Positions 40,600 through 50,365 of a stretch of 64,000 nucleotides of DNA are shown one piece after another (position 1 is the first letter of the stretch; each line of letters opens with the position of its first letter). The notes under the pieces were generated by a model. The model was not told the origin of the DNA. It saw only the letters and a list, made by a program, of their open reading frames with translations, and searched no databases. The DNA is from Burkholderia sp. Nafp2/4-1b (GTDB lineage Bacteria > Pseudomonadota > Gammaproteobacteria > Burkholderiales > Burkholderiaceae), in assembly GCF_003635165.1 (NCBI RefSeq), contig NZ_ML058600.1:124001-188000 (forward strand), given 5' to 3'. Made by a program: the position numbers and the translations under genes.

Positions 40600-41523
40600 T
40601 CACGCCTCGAACACGACCGGCCGCTTCGGTCGCTCGTCCACGTGCAGCGCGAACACGTCCGGGCGCGCATAGTGGCCGACCACGTCGAAGTCGTAACGCG
40701 CGCGCACCAGTTCGTCGGTATCGATGCGTGCGGTCACGAGCCCGGCCTCGCCGACGAGCGGCTCCGTCAGCGGGTCGCCGAGCGGCCCGACGATCACGCT
40801 GCCGCCGCGAATCAGCGGCCGCTCGGGATCCCAGCCCGGCACGTCGATGCCGAGTGCGCGCGGCGACGGCTGCACCTGGCACGCGCTGACGACGAAGCAG
40901 CGGCCCTCGTGCGCGATGTGGCGCATCGAGCTTTGCCATAGGTCGCGCTCGTCGACCGTCGGCGCACACCAGATCTGCACACCTTTCGCATACATCGCGC
41001 AGCGCAGCAGCGGCATGTGGTTCTCCCAGCAGATCGCCGCCCCCGCGCGACCTGCGGCCGTGTCGACCACCGGCAGCGTCGAGCCGTCTCCCTGCCCCCA
41101 GATCAGCCGCTCGGTGCCGGTCGGCATCAGCTTGCGGTGCTTCGCGACGAGCCCGTCGCGCGGATCGAAGAACAGCGCCGTGCAGTACAGCGTGCTGCCG
41201 CCGCGCTCGATCACGCCGACCACGAGGCTTGCACCGGTGCGCTGCGACAGCGCGGCGAGCTCGTCGGTTTCCGGCCCCGGCACGTCGATCGCCTGCGCGG
41301 CGTAGCGCGCATACGCATCGCGGCCTTCGGGCAGCCGGTAGCCGAGCCGCGTGCCGAACATCTCGCCTTTCGGATAACCGCCGAGCACGGCCTCCGGCAG
41401 CACGACGAGCGACGCGCCGCTGTCGCGGATCGCGGTTTCGTAGCCGAGGATCGTGTCGAGCGTGGCGCGCGTGCCGGCGGGCGATGCGCCGATCTGCAGC
41501 GCGGCGATGACTGAAGTGGGCAT
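40600..41523 (-). CDS. Nitrilase / carbon-nitrogen hydrolase
   Basis: Nitrilases hydrolyse organic nitriles to carboxylic acids and ammonia. The 307-aa protein has the catalytic residues Glu44 ([14 protein letters not shown]), Lys131 ([11 protein letters not shown]) and Cys165 ([14 protein letters not shown]). The CWEN context is typical of true nitrilases rather than amidases. The start at 41523 follows CGGAGACG; an in-frame methionine 13 codons earlier is less well placed. It is divergent from a LysR regulator. Confidence 0.9.
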   Translation of the reverse strand: MPTSVIAALQIGASPAGTRATLDTILGYETAIRDSGASLVVLPEAVLGGYPKGEMFGTRLGYRLPEGRDAYARYAAQAIDVPGPETDELAALSQRTGASLVVGVIERGGSTLYCTALFFDPRDGLVAKHRKLMPTGTERLIWGQGDGSTLPVVDTAAGRAGAAICWENHMPLLRCAMYAKGVQIWCAPTVDERDLWQSSMRHIAHEGRCFVVSACQVQPSPRALGIDVPGWDPERPLIRGGSVIVGPLGDPLTEPLVGEAGLVTARIDTDELVRARYDFDVVGHYARPDVFALHVDERPKRPVVFEA

Positions 41524-41566
41524 GAAGGCGTCTCCGTTGAATACGATGAAGGGTGACGCCATCTTT

Positions 41567-41595
41567 ATCGATATCATTGCATCGATCAAATCGAT
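41567..41595. promoter_or_regulatory. ATCGAT triplet in the nitrilase-lysR divergent promoter
   Basis: Three ATCGAT palindromes (41567-41572, 41581-41586, 41590-41595) lie in an AT-rich 87-bp gap between the divergent genes. This is where a LysR-type regulator would be expected to bind and control both. Confidence 0.4.
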
Positions 41596-41610
41596 ACAAC
41601 GATAACTGAC

Positions 41611-42531
41611 ATGAATGCGGATGATATCGCCGGGCTCGACCTGAACCTCTTGAAGGTGTTCGAGGCGCTGCACGAGGAAGGCGGCGCGAGCCGCGCGGCG
41701 CTTCGGCTCGGCCTGACGCAGTCGGCGGTGAGCGCGGCGCTCGCGCGGCTGCGCGTGATCTACGCCGATCCGCTGTTCGTGCGCACCGGCCGCGGGCTCG
41801 CGCCGACGCCGCGCGCGGACGAACTGAAGCCGATCCTGTCCGATGCGCTCGACCGCTGCCGCGAGAGCCTCGCGATCGCGGCCGACGGCGGCGAGCGGGT
41901 CGGCCGCACGATCTCGATCGGGCTGTCGGACGACTTCGAGATCGCGCTCGGCCGCGCGCTGATCGACGCGGTCGCGCGGGACGCCACGGGCATCCGGCTG
42001 ATCTTCCGGCAGACCCACAGCGGCATTGCCGGCGACGCGCTGCTGCGGCACGGCGTCGATCTCGCGATCGCGTCGGGCGGGTTTTCGGCAAACGGGCTCA
42101 GCCGGCGCGCGGTCGCGACGGGCGGCTACGCGTGCCTGATCGATCCGGCCGGCCGTGCGCGGCCACCGCGCGCGCTCGCGCTCGCCGATTTCCTCGAGCG
42201 CGACCACCTGCTCGTGTCGTCGGGCGGCGTGATCGGGATCGTCGACGAGGCGCTGGCCGCGCTCGGCCACAAGCGGCGTGTCGCGGCGTCGACCACGCAC
42301 TTCGCGGCGCTGCCGTACCTGCTGACCGGTTCCGATGCGGTAGCGACGATTCCGGCTCACGCGGCCCGCGCGATCGCGCAGGCGACGTCGCTGCGGGCGC
42401 TCGCGTGTCCGGTCGAGTTGCCGCGCTATCCGGTGGAGATCGGCTGGCGCACGAGCACGCAGCGCGATCCGGCGATCGTGCGCGTGCGGGACACGATCGC
42501 CAGCTGTGTCGCGCGGATCGTCGTACCGTGA
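41611..42531 (+). CDS. LysR-family transcriptional regulator
   Basis: The 306-aa protein has the N-terminal LysR helix-turn-helix ([40 protein letters not shown]) followed by [20 protein letters not shown] and a periplasmic-binding-type effector domain. Its NodD/NahR-like beginning suggests it responds to a small aromatic or organic effector. It probably regulates the divergent nitrilase. Confidence 0.9.
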   Translation: MNADDIAGLDLNLLKVFEALHEEGGASRAALRLGLTQSAVSAALARLRVIYADPLFVRTGRGLAPTPRADELKPILSDALDRCRESLAIAADGGERVGRTISIGLSDDFEIALGRALIDAVARDATGIRLIFRQTHSGIAGDALLRHGVDLAIASGGFSANGLSRRAVATGGYACLIDPAGRARPPRALALADFLERDHLLVSSGGVIGIVDEALAALGHKRRVAASTTHFAALPYLLTGSDAVATIPAHAARAIAQATSLRALACPVELPRYPVEIGWRTSTQRDPAIVRVRDTIASCVARIVVP

Positions 42532-42885
42532 AAATGCGGCGCTTGAACCGGCGCAAAGCGTTCCGGTCCGTTGTGCCGGCCGCGCGACACGCGCCACGCC
42601 CCCGTATGGATCGTGCTGGTCATCGCCGCCATGAACGGCGGCCCTCTCGGCGCTCTGGCCCCTGTTGCCGCAGCCGCTTGCGCCCCCAGCCGGCGTTGTC
42701 CGAACGGCCGCCCCACCGCGAGCCGGCCTCGACCTTCGGCGTCAGCCGCGTGACACAGGCCGCGCCGCCCGAGCGTATCGCGGCGAACGCCGCGCCCGGC
42801 AGCGGGGCGTGTGGGACGACCGGGGTCGGATTCGTCTAATGAGACGGCCGGCAGCGTCCGGGCGCAACCGGTAAAATGCCGAACC
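42532..42885. other. Intergenic region between lysR and the NUDIX gene
   Basis: No frame in these 354 bp has a convincing start. The only regulatory-looking feature is GGTAAAATGCC at about 42870-42880, a possible -10 very near the NUDIX start. That would give a short or leaderless mRNA. Confidence 0.4.
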
Positions 42886-43395
42886 ATGAAACCCGAAATC
42901 TGGACCCCGCATGTGACCGTCGCGGCGCTCGTCGAGCGCGCCGGCCGCTTTCTCGTGATCGAGGAAGAAACCTCGACGGGCCTGCGCATCAACCAGCCGG
43001 CCGGCCATCTCGAGGCCGGCGAGACGCTCGCCGACGCCGTGATTCGCGAGACGCTCGAGGAAACCGCGCATCCGTTCGTCCCCGCCGCGCTCGTCGGCGT
43101 CTATCTCGCGCACTACGACCGCCCCGGCAGCGCCGGCGCGACCTACCTGCGCTTCACGTTCTGCGGCACGGCCGGTGAGCCGCTGCCGAACCACGCGCTC
43201 GACGACGGCATCGTGCGCACGCTGTGGATGAGCGCCGACGAACTGCGCGCGTGCAGCGAGCGTCACCGCTCGCCGGCAGTAATGCGCTGCGTCGACGACT
43301 ATCTCGCCGGGCGGCGCATTCCGCTCGATTTCGTGCATACGCATTCGGTCGCGCCGCGCCCGGAAGCATTCGACCGTCAGGCGGTAAGCAAATGA
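42886..43395 (+). CDS. NUDIX hydrolase, NudJ-like
   Basis: The 169-aa protein carries the NUDIX box [23 protein letters not shown], which hydrolyses nucleoside diphosphates linked to another group. In E. coli the similarly placed NudJ acts on thiamine-pyrimidine pyrophosphates and sits directly before mnmA. Here its stop overlaps the mnmA start by 4 bp (ATGA), so the pairing is conserved. The exact substrate is inferred. Confidence 0.9.
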   Translation: MKPEIWTPHVTVAALVERAGRFLVIEEETSTGLRINQPAGHLEAGETLADAVIRETLEETAHPFVPAALVGVYLAHYDRPGSAGATYLRFTFCGTAGEPLPNHALDDGIVRTLWMSADELRACSERHRSPAVMRCVDDYLAGRRIPLDFVHTHSVAPRPEAFDRQAVSK

Positions 43396-44561
43396 GCAAG
43401 CGCCGTGTAGTAGTGGGCATGTCGGGCGGCGTCGATTCGTCGGTGACCGCGTGGCTGCTGAAGGAACAGGGATACGACGTGGTCGGCCTGTTCATGAAGA
43501 ACTGGGAAGACGACGACGACGGCGAATACTGCTCGACGCGCCAGGACTGGATCGACGTGGTGTCGGTGGCCGACCTGATCGGCATCGACGTGGAAGCCGT
43601 GAACTTCGCGGCCGAATACAAGGATCGCGTATTCGCCGAATTCCTGCGCGAATACTCGGCCGGCCGCACGCCGAACCCGGACGTGCTGTGCAACGCCGAG
43701 ATCAAGTTCAAGGCGTTCCTCGACCACGCGATGTCGCTCGACGCGGAAATGATCGCCACCGGCCACTATGCGCGCGTGCGCGAGCGCGACGGTCGCTTCG
43801 AACTGCTGAAGGCTTTCGATCATACGAAAGACCAGTCGTACTTCCTGCACCGGCTGAATCAGGCGCAACTGTCGAAGACGATGTTCCCGCTCGGCGAGAT
43901 CCCGAAGACGAAGGTGCGCGAGATCGCCGCGCAGATCGGGCTGCCGAACGCGAAGAAGAAGGACTCGACCGGCATCTGCTTCATCGGCGAACGGCCGTTC
44001 CGCGACTTCCTGAACCGCTATCTTCCGACGAAACCCGGCCCGATGAAGACGCCGGACGGCAAGGTGGTCGGCGAGCACATCGGCCTCGCGTTCTATACGT
44101 TCGGGCAGCGCAAGGGCATCGGTCTCGGCGGCAGCAAGGACGGCAACGGCGACCCGTGGTTCGTCGCCGCGAAGGACATCGCGTCGAACACGCTGTATGT
44201 CGTGCAGGGCCACGATCATCCGTGGCTGCTGTCGCGCGAACTCGTCGCCGGCAACGTGAGCTGGGTCGCGGGCGAACCGCCCGCCGACGGCTTTTCGTGC
44301 GGCGCGAAGACACGCTATCGCCAGGCCGACGCGGCGTGCGCGTTCGGTCGGGCCGACGACGGCCGCTTCTCGCTCGCCTTCGACGACGCGCAATGGGCGG
44401 TCACGCCCGGCCAGTCGGCCGTGCTGTACGACGGCGAGATCTGCCTCGGCGGCGGCATCATCGAGTTCGCGGCCACCGGCCGGCCCGATCAGAGCGCGCC
44501 GGCTGCCGCGGCAGCGACGCACGCGCACTCGTCGACGCACGCTGACATCCATTCGGTTTAG
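43392..44561 (+). CDS. mnmA: tRNA-specific 2-thiouridylase MnmA
   Basis: MnmA adds sulfur to U34 of Lys, Glu and Gln tRNAs using ATP and a persulfide relay. The 389-aa protein has the PP-loop [18 protein letters not shown] and the catalytic cysteine in [12 protein letters not shown]. The second cysteine is in [17 protein letters not shown]. The start overlaps the NUDIX stop. The last ~25 residues are a variable Ala/His tail. Confidence 0.96.
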   Translation: MSKRRVVVGMSGGVDSSVTAWLLKEQGYDVVGLFMKNWEDDDDGEYCSTRQDWIDVVSVADLIGIDVEAVNFAAEYKDRVFAEFLREYSAGRTPNPDVLCNAEIKFKAFLDHAMSLDAEMIATGHYARVRERDGRFELLKAFDHTKDQSYFLHRLNQAQLSKTMFPLGEIPKTKVREIAAQIGLPNAKKKDSTGICFIGERPFRDFLNRYLPTKPGPMKTPDGKVVGEHIGLAFYTFGQRKGIGLGGSKDGNGDPWFVAAKDIASNTLYVVQGHDHPWLLSRELVAGNVSWVAGEPPADGFSCGAKTRYRQADAACAFGRADDGRFSLAFDDAQWAVTPGQSAVLYDGEICLGGGIIEFAATGRPDQSAPAAAAATHAHSSTHADIHSV

Positions 44562-44650
44562 ACTTGCGGCACGCCGCGCCCGGCGGAACACGATTCCGTC
44601 GCGGCCGGCGCGCCGCCGCGCAGCGTACGCATGGCGGCATCTCAAGATGC

Positions 44651-44935
44651 AGGGTCTATTCATGTATGGAACGCACATGCGTTGCCACGAGAACGGCCGC
44701 TCGCGAGGCGCGCGACGCCGCGAATACTGACGTATTCGCAAGGAGCGCAACGCGGCGAGCGGCCGTTCTCGTGGCAACCCCAAATTAAAAAAATCATGTC
44801 ACGGGAATGCCCGAAATCGCCCACATGGCGGCGTCGTTCGTCACTTGTTTGGCTCGGCCAAACGGCGCTCCTCACTTCTTGCCCTGCGGGCGATTTCGGG
44901 CATTCGCATGCGCGTTCCATACATGAATAGACCCT
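44651..44935. repeat. 285-bp palindromic MITE-like element, copy 2
   Basis: Same length and building blocks as the copy at 9697-9981, but the interior is in the opposite order: hairpin B first, hairpin A second. Terminal arms of 31 bp (44651-44681 and 44905-44935) begin AGGGTCTATTCATGTATGG. Compared with copy 1 they differ at four positions in each arm, and the changes are complementary. It lies between mnmA and the FMN-glutamate-synthase-like gene, ending one base before that gene's AGGAG ribosome site. No coding capacity is credible. Confidence 0.88.
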
Positions 44936-44945
44936 AGGAGTCCCC

Positions 44946-46565
44946 ATGCTTTCCAGACGCTACCTCGCGATGTGGTGTGCCGTCCTGCTGCTCATCGCCG
45001 CGGCCGCACTCGCGTCGATCCACGCGATTTCCTGGCTGTGGATCATCATCCCCGTCGCCCTCGTCGCCGTCGGCCTGTACGACCTGAACCAGGATCGCCA
45101 CGCGATCCTGCGCAATTACCCGCTGTGGGGCCACTTCCGTTTCCTGTTCGAGTTCATCCGCCCGGAAATCCGCCAGTATTTCGTCGAGGACGACACCGAC
45201 GAAAAACCGTTCTCGCGCGCGCAACGCAGCCTCGTCTACCAGCGCGCGAAGAACGTCGCCGACAACCGCCCGTACGGCACCGAGCTGAACGTGAAGGCCG
45301 TCGCGCACGAATGGATCAGCCATTCGCTCGCGCCGACGAAGCTGCCGAGCCACGACTTCCGGATCCGGGTCGGCGCGAACCGCGCGCAGCCGTACGACAT
45401 CTCGATCTTCAACATCTCGGCGATGAGCTTCGGCTCGCTGTCCGCGAACGCGATCCGCTCGCTGAACCTCGGCGCGAAGAAAGGCGGGTTCGCACACGAC
45501 ACCGGCGAAGGCTCGCTGTCGAAGTACCACCGCGAGAACGGCGGCGACATCATCTGGGAAATCGCGTCCGGCTACTTCGGCTGCCGCAACGACGACGGCA
45601 CGTTCAACCCGGACAAGTTCGCGAAGCAGGCCGCCGATCCGCAGGTCAGGATGATCGAGGTCAAGCTGTCGCAAGGTGCGAAGCCGGGCCACGGCGGCGT
45701 GCTGCCGGCCGCGAAGATCACCCCCGAGATCGCGGAGACGCGCGGCGTGCCGATGGGCAAGGACTGCATCTCGCCGGCCACGCACTCGGAATTCTCGACG
45801 CCGCGCGGGCTGCTCGAATTCGTCGAGCGGCTGCGCACGCTGTCGGGCGGCAAGCCGACCGGCTTCAAGCTGTGCATCGGTCATCCGTGGGAATTCTTCG
45901 GGATCGCGAAGGCGATGGTCGAGACGGGCATCGTGCCCGACTTCATCGTCGTCGACGGTGCGGAAGGCGGCACCGGTGCGGCCCCGCTCGAATTCACCGA
46001 CCACGTCGGCGTGCCGCTGCAGGAAGGCCTGCTGCTGGTGCACAACACGCTCGTCGGGATCGGCGTGCGCGACCGCGTGAAGATCGGCGCGAGCGGCAAG
46101 ATCATCAGCGCGTTCGACATCGCGCGCACGCTCGCGATCGGCGCGGACTGGGTGAACTCGGCGCGCGGCTTCATGTTCGCGGTCGGCTGCATCCAGGCGC
46201 AGCACTGCCACACCGACCGCTGCCCGACCGGCGTCGCGACGCAGGATCCGGTGCGCCAGCGCGCGATCGTCGTGCCGGACAAGGCCGAGCGCGTGTACAA
46301 CTTCCACCGCAATACGCTGCATGCGTTGCAGGAACTCGTGCAGGCCGCCGGCCTCGGCCATCCGTCCGAGCTGCGCGCGCATCACATCGTGCAGCGCGTC
46401 GCGCCGCACGAAGTGCGGCTGATGTCGCAGCTGCTGAAGTACCTGAAGCCCGGCGCGCTGCTCGACGGCCAGACGTGCGGCTTTACGCTGTACGACAAGT
46501 GGTGGCCGATCGCGCGCAGCGATTCGTTCGTGCTCGGCGAAAGCGTTTACGCATCGATCGAATAA
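44946..46565 (+). CDS. FMN-binding glutamate-synthase-family protein, membrane-anchored
   Basis: The 539-aa protein has two N-terminal hydrophobic segments (AVLLLIAAAALASIHAISWLWIIIPVALVAVGLY), then the FMN-binding barrel of glutamate synthase. Landmarks are NISAMSFGSLSANAIRSLNLGA, GAKPGHGGVLPAAKIT, VVDGAEGGTGAAPLEF, and a 3Fe-4S-type cysteine set CIQAQHCHTDRCPTGVATQ. The amidotransferase domain of true GltB is missing, so it is not a complete glutamate synthase. Its reaction is unknown. The ATG follows AGGAGTCCCC. Confidence 0.88.
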   Translation: MLSRRYLAMWCAVLLLIAAAALASIHAISWLWIIIPVALVAVGLYDLNQDRHAILRNYPLWGHFRFLFEFIRPEIRQYFVEDDTDEKPFSRAQRSLVYQRAKNVADNRPYGTELNVKAVAHEWISHSLAPTKLPSHDFRIRVGANRAQPYDISIFNISAMSFGSLSANAIRSLNLGAKKGGFAHDTGEGSLSKYHRENGGDIIWEIASGYFGCRNDDGTFNPDKFAKQAADPQVRMIEVKLSQGAKPGHGGVLPAAKITPEIAETRGVPMGKDCISPATHSEFSTPRGLLEFVERLRTLSGGKPTGFKLCIGHPWEFFGIAKAMVETGIVPDFIVVDGAEGGTGAAPLEFTDHVGVPLQEGLLLVHNTLVGIGVRDRVKIGASGKIISAFDIARTLAIGADWVNSARGFMFAVGCIQAQHCHTDRCPTGVATQDPVRQRAIVVPDKAERVYNFHRNTLHALQELVQAAGLGHPSELRAHHIVQRVAPHEVRLMSQLLKYLKPGALLDGQTCGFTLYDKWWPIARSDSFVLGESVYASIE

Positions 46566-46620
46566 CACGCGGAACGTCATGTCCGGACCGTGCGATCGCC
46601 CCGCGAGGTTGTGATCCGCC

Positions 46621-46655
46621 CAAAAGAAAAGCGCCCCGCGGGGCGCTTTTCTTTC
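46621..46655. terminator. Bidirectional terminator between the FMN protein and the GST
   Basis: The stem AAAAGCGCCCC with GGGGCGCTTTT lies between the two convergent genes and has U-rich ends in both directions. Confidence 0.85.
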
Positions 46656-46690
46656 GTCTGCTCAATGCTCGATGCGCAGCCGGCGGCCGG

Positions 46691-47302
46691 TCAGCCTTGC
46701 GGCAGCGTATCGATGAACGTCTGACGCTGCGACAACTTCCCGAAATACTTGTCGAGGTTCGGATGGCGGTCGCGCCAGTTGAGCTCGGGCATCCGGAAGT
46801 CGAGGTAGCCGAGCGCGCAGCCGAGTGCGATGTCGGCGAGCGTGTAATGGTTACCGACGCACCACGTCTTGCCGCCGAGGCCCTGCGACATCGCGACCAG
46901 ACCGTCGTCGATCTTGCGCTGCTGGCGCGCGATCCAGCTCGCGCTGCGCTGCGCTTCGTCGCGCTGCGTATGTTCGAGACGAATCGCGATGGACGCGTCG
47001 AGCACGCCGTCGCCCAGCGCTTCCCAGCAACGCACTTCGACGCGTTCGCGCCCCGACGGCGGAATCAGCTTGCCGACCGGCGACAGCGTGTCGACGTATT
47101 CGCAGATCACGCGGGAATCGAACACCGCGGCACCATCCTCCATCACGAGACACGGGACCTTGCCGAGCGGATTCGATGCGTGAATGTTCGTCTCCGGCGC
47201 CCACACGTTCTCGAGCTCCAGCTTGTAGTCGATCTTCTTTTCAGCAAGCACGATCCGCGCCTTTCGGACGTACGGGCTGCTGAGCGAACCGATTAATTTC
47301 AT
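46691..47302 (-). CDS. Glutathione S-transferase
   Basis: The 203-aa protein has a thioredoxin-fold N-terminal domain (MKLIGSLSSPYVRKARIVLAEK, then ASNPLGKVPCLVMEDGAAVFDSRVICEYVD) and an all-helical C-terminal domain with HYTLADIALGCALGYLDFR. It conjugates or reduces substrates with glutathione in the cytoplasm. Of two tandem ATG codons, the one at 47302 has the better spacing from AAAGG. Confidence 0.92.
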   Translation of the reverse strand: MKLIGSLSSPYVRKARIVLAEKKIDYKLELENVWAPETNIHASNPLGKVPCLVMEDGAAVFDSRVICEYVDTLSPVGKLIPPSGRERVEVRCWEALGDGVLDASIAIRLEHTQRDEAQRSASWIARQQRKIDDGLVAMSQGLGGKTWCVGNHYTLADIALGCALGYLDFRMPELNWRDRHPNLDKYFGKLSQRQTFIDTLPQG

Positions 47303-47489
47303 CATCTGCCTTTTTATGGGAACCGCCGGGAGTATACGTTGTCGTCGATCATAACCGGCCGGCGCGGCCGGGTAGAAAATCGCCCGTTCGGCCTGTGGAT
47401 GGTTTGCAACAGCCGTCCCGGAGCCCCGTCCGGCGTGGCTTGCAGCCGCCCCTCTCACGCGCCGCGTCCGGCGGCGCTACAATCGCACG

Positions 47490-48884
47490 ATGAATGCGCC
47501 CCTCGATACCGCCATCGCCGTCGACGTCTACCGCCAGCGCCGTGAACGCGTGCTTGCCGCACTGCGCGCCGCGGGCGGCGGCGTCGCCATCGTCCCCACC
47601 GCGCCGGAACTGCTGCGCAACCGCGATACGGCCTTTCCGTACCGGCATGACAGCTACTTCCACTACCTGACGGGCTTCACCGAGCCGGATGCCGTGCTCG
47701 TGCTGAACGCGGCCGGGTCGCACGGCGCGCCGGAATCCATCCTGTTCTGCCGCGCGAAGAATGCCGACCGCGAGATCTGGGAAGGTTTTCATTACGGACC
47801 GGAAGCCGCGCGCGACGCGTTCGGCTTCGACGCGGCCTACGCGGTCGACGTGATCGACACCGAAATGACGCGCCTGCTCGCCGATGCGGGCACGGTGCAC
47901 TACCGGTTCGGCGCGTCGGCCGAGTTCGAGCGCCAGCTTGCCGGCTGGATCGACGCGGTGCGCGCGCAGGCACGCACGGGCGTGGCCGCGCCGGACGCGC
48001 TGCTCGACCTCACGCCGCTGCTCGACGACATGCGGCTCGTGAAGGACGAACACGAACTCGCGATCATGATGCGCGCCGCGCACATCTCCGCGCTCGCGCA
48101 TCGCCGCGCGATGCAGGTGTGCCGCCCGGGGATCCGCGAATACGAACTCGAGGCCGAGCTGCTGTATATGTTCCGCAAGCACGGCGCGCAGGCGCCCGCG
48201 TACGGCTCGATCGTCGCGGCCGGCGCGAATGCGTGCGTGCTGCACTACCCGGCCGGCAACGCAGCCGCGCAGGACGGCGACCTGATCCTGATCGATGCCG
48301 CATGCGAACTCGACGGCTACGCGTCGGACATCACGCGCACGTTCCCGGCCAACGGGCGCTTCTCGCCCGCGCAGCGCACGCTGTACGACATCGTGCTCGC
48401 CGCGCAGCAGGCAGCGATCGACGCGACGCGTGCGGGCGTGCCGTTCGAGGCGCCGCACGACGCGGCCGTGCGCGTGCTCGCGCAAGGGCTGCTCGATACC
48501 GGCATCATTCCGAAGACGCGCTTCTCGAGCGTCGACGACGTGATCGCCGAGCGCGCGTACGCGCGCTTCTACATGCATCGCACCGGCCACTGGCTGGGCA
48601 TGGACGTGCACGATTGCGGCGATTATCGCGAGCGTCTCGCGGCGCGCGACGCGAACGGCGCGCTGCCGTGGCGCACGCTGAAACCGGGCATGACGCTCAC
48701 CGTCGAGCCGGGCCTGTACGTGCGGGCCGCGGACGACGTGCCGGCCGAATACTGGAACATCGGCATCCGCATCGAGGACGACGCGATCGTGCGCGAGCAC
48801 GGTTGCGAGCTGATCACGCGCGACGTGCCGGTGGCCGCCGCCGAGATCGAGGCGCTGATGCGCGCGGGCGCGGCCGGCGCATGA
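47490..48884 (+). CDS. pepP: Xaa-Pro aminopeptidase
   Basis: PepP removes an N-terminal residue that precedes proline. The 464-aa protein has an N-terminal AMP_N domain and a C-terminal pita-bread metallopeptidase domain. The latter shows all metal ligands: LIDAACELDGYASDITRTFP (two Asp), HRTGHWLGMDVHD (His), LTVEPGLYV (Glu) and IGIRIEDDAIV (Glu). It lies upstream of a ubiquinone-pathway hydroxylase, as pepP precedes ubiH in E. coli. Confidence 0.95.
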   Translation: MNAPLDTAIAVDVYRQRRERVLAALRAAGGGVAIVPTAPELLRNRDTAFPYRHDSYFHYLTGFTEPDAVLVLNAAGSHGAPESILFCRAKNADREIWEGFHYGPEAARDAFGFDAAYAVDVIDTEMTRLLADAGTVHYRFGASAEFERQLAGWIDAVRAQARTGVAAPDALLDLTPLLDDMRLVKDEHELAIMMRAAHISALAHRRAMQVCRPGIREYELEAELLYMFRKHGAQAPAYGSIVAAGANACVLHYPAGNAAAQDGDLILIDAACELDGYASDITRTFPANGRFSPAQRTLYDIVLAAQQAAIDATRAGVPFEAPHDAAVRVLAQGLLDTGIIPKTRFSSVDDVIAERAYARFYMHRTGHWLGMDVHDCGDYRERLAARDANGALPWRTLKPGMTLTVEPGLYVRAADDVPAEYWNIGIRIEDDAIVREHGCELITRDVPVAAAEIEALMRAGAAGA

Positions 48885-49030
48885 GCGTGCCGCAGGCTGC
48901 CGTGGACTCTCGGCCTTCGGAAGGCGCCGGCGTCCATCGCCCGTCTGCCTGTCCGTTGTCGTTCGCCGTTGACTTGCCGTTGAGCCGCCGTTGACCCGCC
49001 GTTGACCGTTACCCCGTTTCACGAACACTG

Positions 49031-50218
49031 ATGACGACCGCTTCCTCCCCGGCCACGCCGGACTACGACCTCGCCATCGTCGGCGCGGGCCCCGTCGGGC
49101 TCGCGCTCGCCGGCTGGCTCGCACGACGCAGCGCGACGCAGCACGCGTCGATCGCGCTGATCGACGCACGCGAACCGTCCGCGAGCGCCAACGACCCACG
49201 CGCGATCGCCGTGTCGCACGGCAGCCGCGTGCTGCTCGACACGCTCGGCTGGCCCGGCGACGCGACGCCGATCGAACACATCCACGTATCGCAGCGCGGC
49301 CATTTCGGCCGCACGCTGATCGATCGCGACGAACACGATCTCGCCGCGCTCGGCTACGTCGTGCGCTACGGCTCGATCGTGCAGGCGCTCGCGCAGGCGG
49401 TACGCGGCACGCGGGTCGACTGGCTCACGTCGACCACCGCACGCGCGCCGCACCAGGACGCCGACGGTGTCACGCTGACGCTCGACGGCCCGCAGGGCGA
49501 ACGCATGCTGCGCGCGCGCATCGTCATCAATGCCGAAGGCGGGCTGTTCCACGAACAGCAGGCCGACGCCGGCAAGCATCGCCGCGACTACGGCCAGACC
49601 GCGATCGTCGGCACGGTCACGGTGTCGGCACCGCGCCCGAACGTCGCGTGGGAACGCTTCACGCACGAAGGCCCGCTTGCATTGCTGCCGCTTGGCGGTC
49701 CGCGCCAGGCCGAGTATTCGCTCGTGTGGTGCTGCGCGCCCGATGAGGCGGCCCGGCGCGCGGCGCTGCCCGACGACGCGTTCCTGCGCGAACTCGGCGC
49801 AGCCTTCGGCGAGCGGATGGGCCGGTTCGTCGCGATCGCGGGGCGCGCGTCGTTCCCGCTCGGGCTGAACGCGGCGCAAACGCTCGTCAACGGACGCATC
49901 GCGATCGTGGGCAACGCCGCGCAGACGCTGCACCCGGTCGCGGGCCAGGGGCTCAACCTCGGGCTGCGCGATGCGCACACGCTCGTCGACACGCTGTCCA
50001 CGCAGGGCTTCGAAGCGACCGCGCTCGCGACCTTCAATGCGCGGCGCGCGCTCGACCGCCGCTTCACGATCGGCGCGACCGACACGCTCGCGCGCCTCTT
50101 CACGATCGATGGCGGGCCGCTGCCGCTGCTGCGCGGCGCGGCACTCACCGCGCTCGAATTCGTGCCGCCGCTCAAGAAGGCGATCGCACGCCAGATGATG
50201 TTCGGCCAGCGCAACTGA
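49031..50218 (+). CDS. UbiH/UbiF-family FAD-dependent hydroxylase
   Basis: These flavin monooxygenases hydroxylate the ring of ubiquinone precursors. The 395-aa protein has the FAD motif LAIVGAGPVGLALAGWLAR, the DG-type motif region and the family signature VGNAAQTLHPVAGQGLNLGLRDA. The pepP neighbourhood points to UbiH, but UbiF or UbiI cannot be excluded by sequence alone, so the symbol is left blank. Confidence 0.9.
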   Translation: MTTASSPATPDYDLAIVGAGPVGLALAGWLARRSATQHASIALIDAREPSASANDPRAIAVSHGSRVLLDTLGWPGDATPIEHIHVSQRGHFGRTLIDRDEHDLAALGYVVRYGSIVQALAQAVRGTRVDWLTSTTARAPHQDADGVTLTLDGPQGERMLRARIVINAEGGLFHEQQADAGKHRRDYGQTAIVGTVTVSAPRPNVAWERFTHEGPLALLPLGGPRQAEYSLVWCCAPDEAARRAALPDDAFLRELGAAFGERMGRFVAIAGRASFPLGLNAAQTLVNGRIAIVGNAAQTLHPVAGQGLNLGLRDAHTLVDTLSTQGFEATALATFNARRALDRRFTIGATDTLARLFTIDGGPLPLLRGAALTALEFVPPLKKAIARQMMFGQRN

Positions 50219-50365
50219 CACGCAACGCCCCGCGCGTTGATCGCGCGCAACCCGACCACGCAAACCGGGTCAAATCGGCGGGGCATGGGAATACGCTAAA
50301 ATACGCGTTTTCCCTCCGCCCTTTTTGGCCCGCGACGCCCCGCGCTCGCGGGCGGTGCCATTGCG

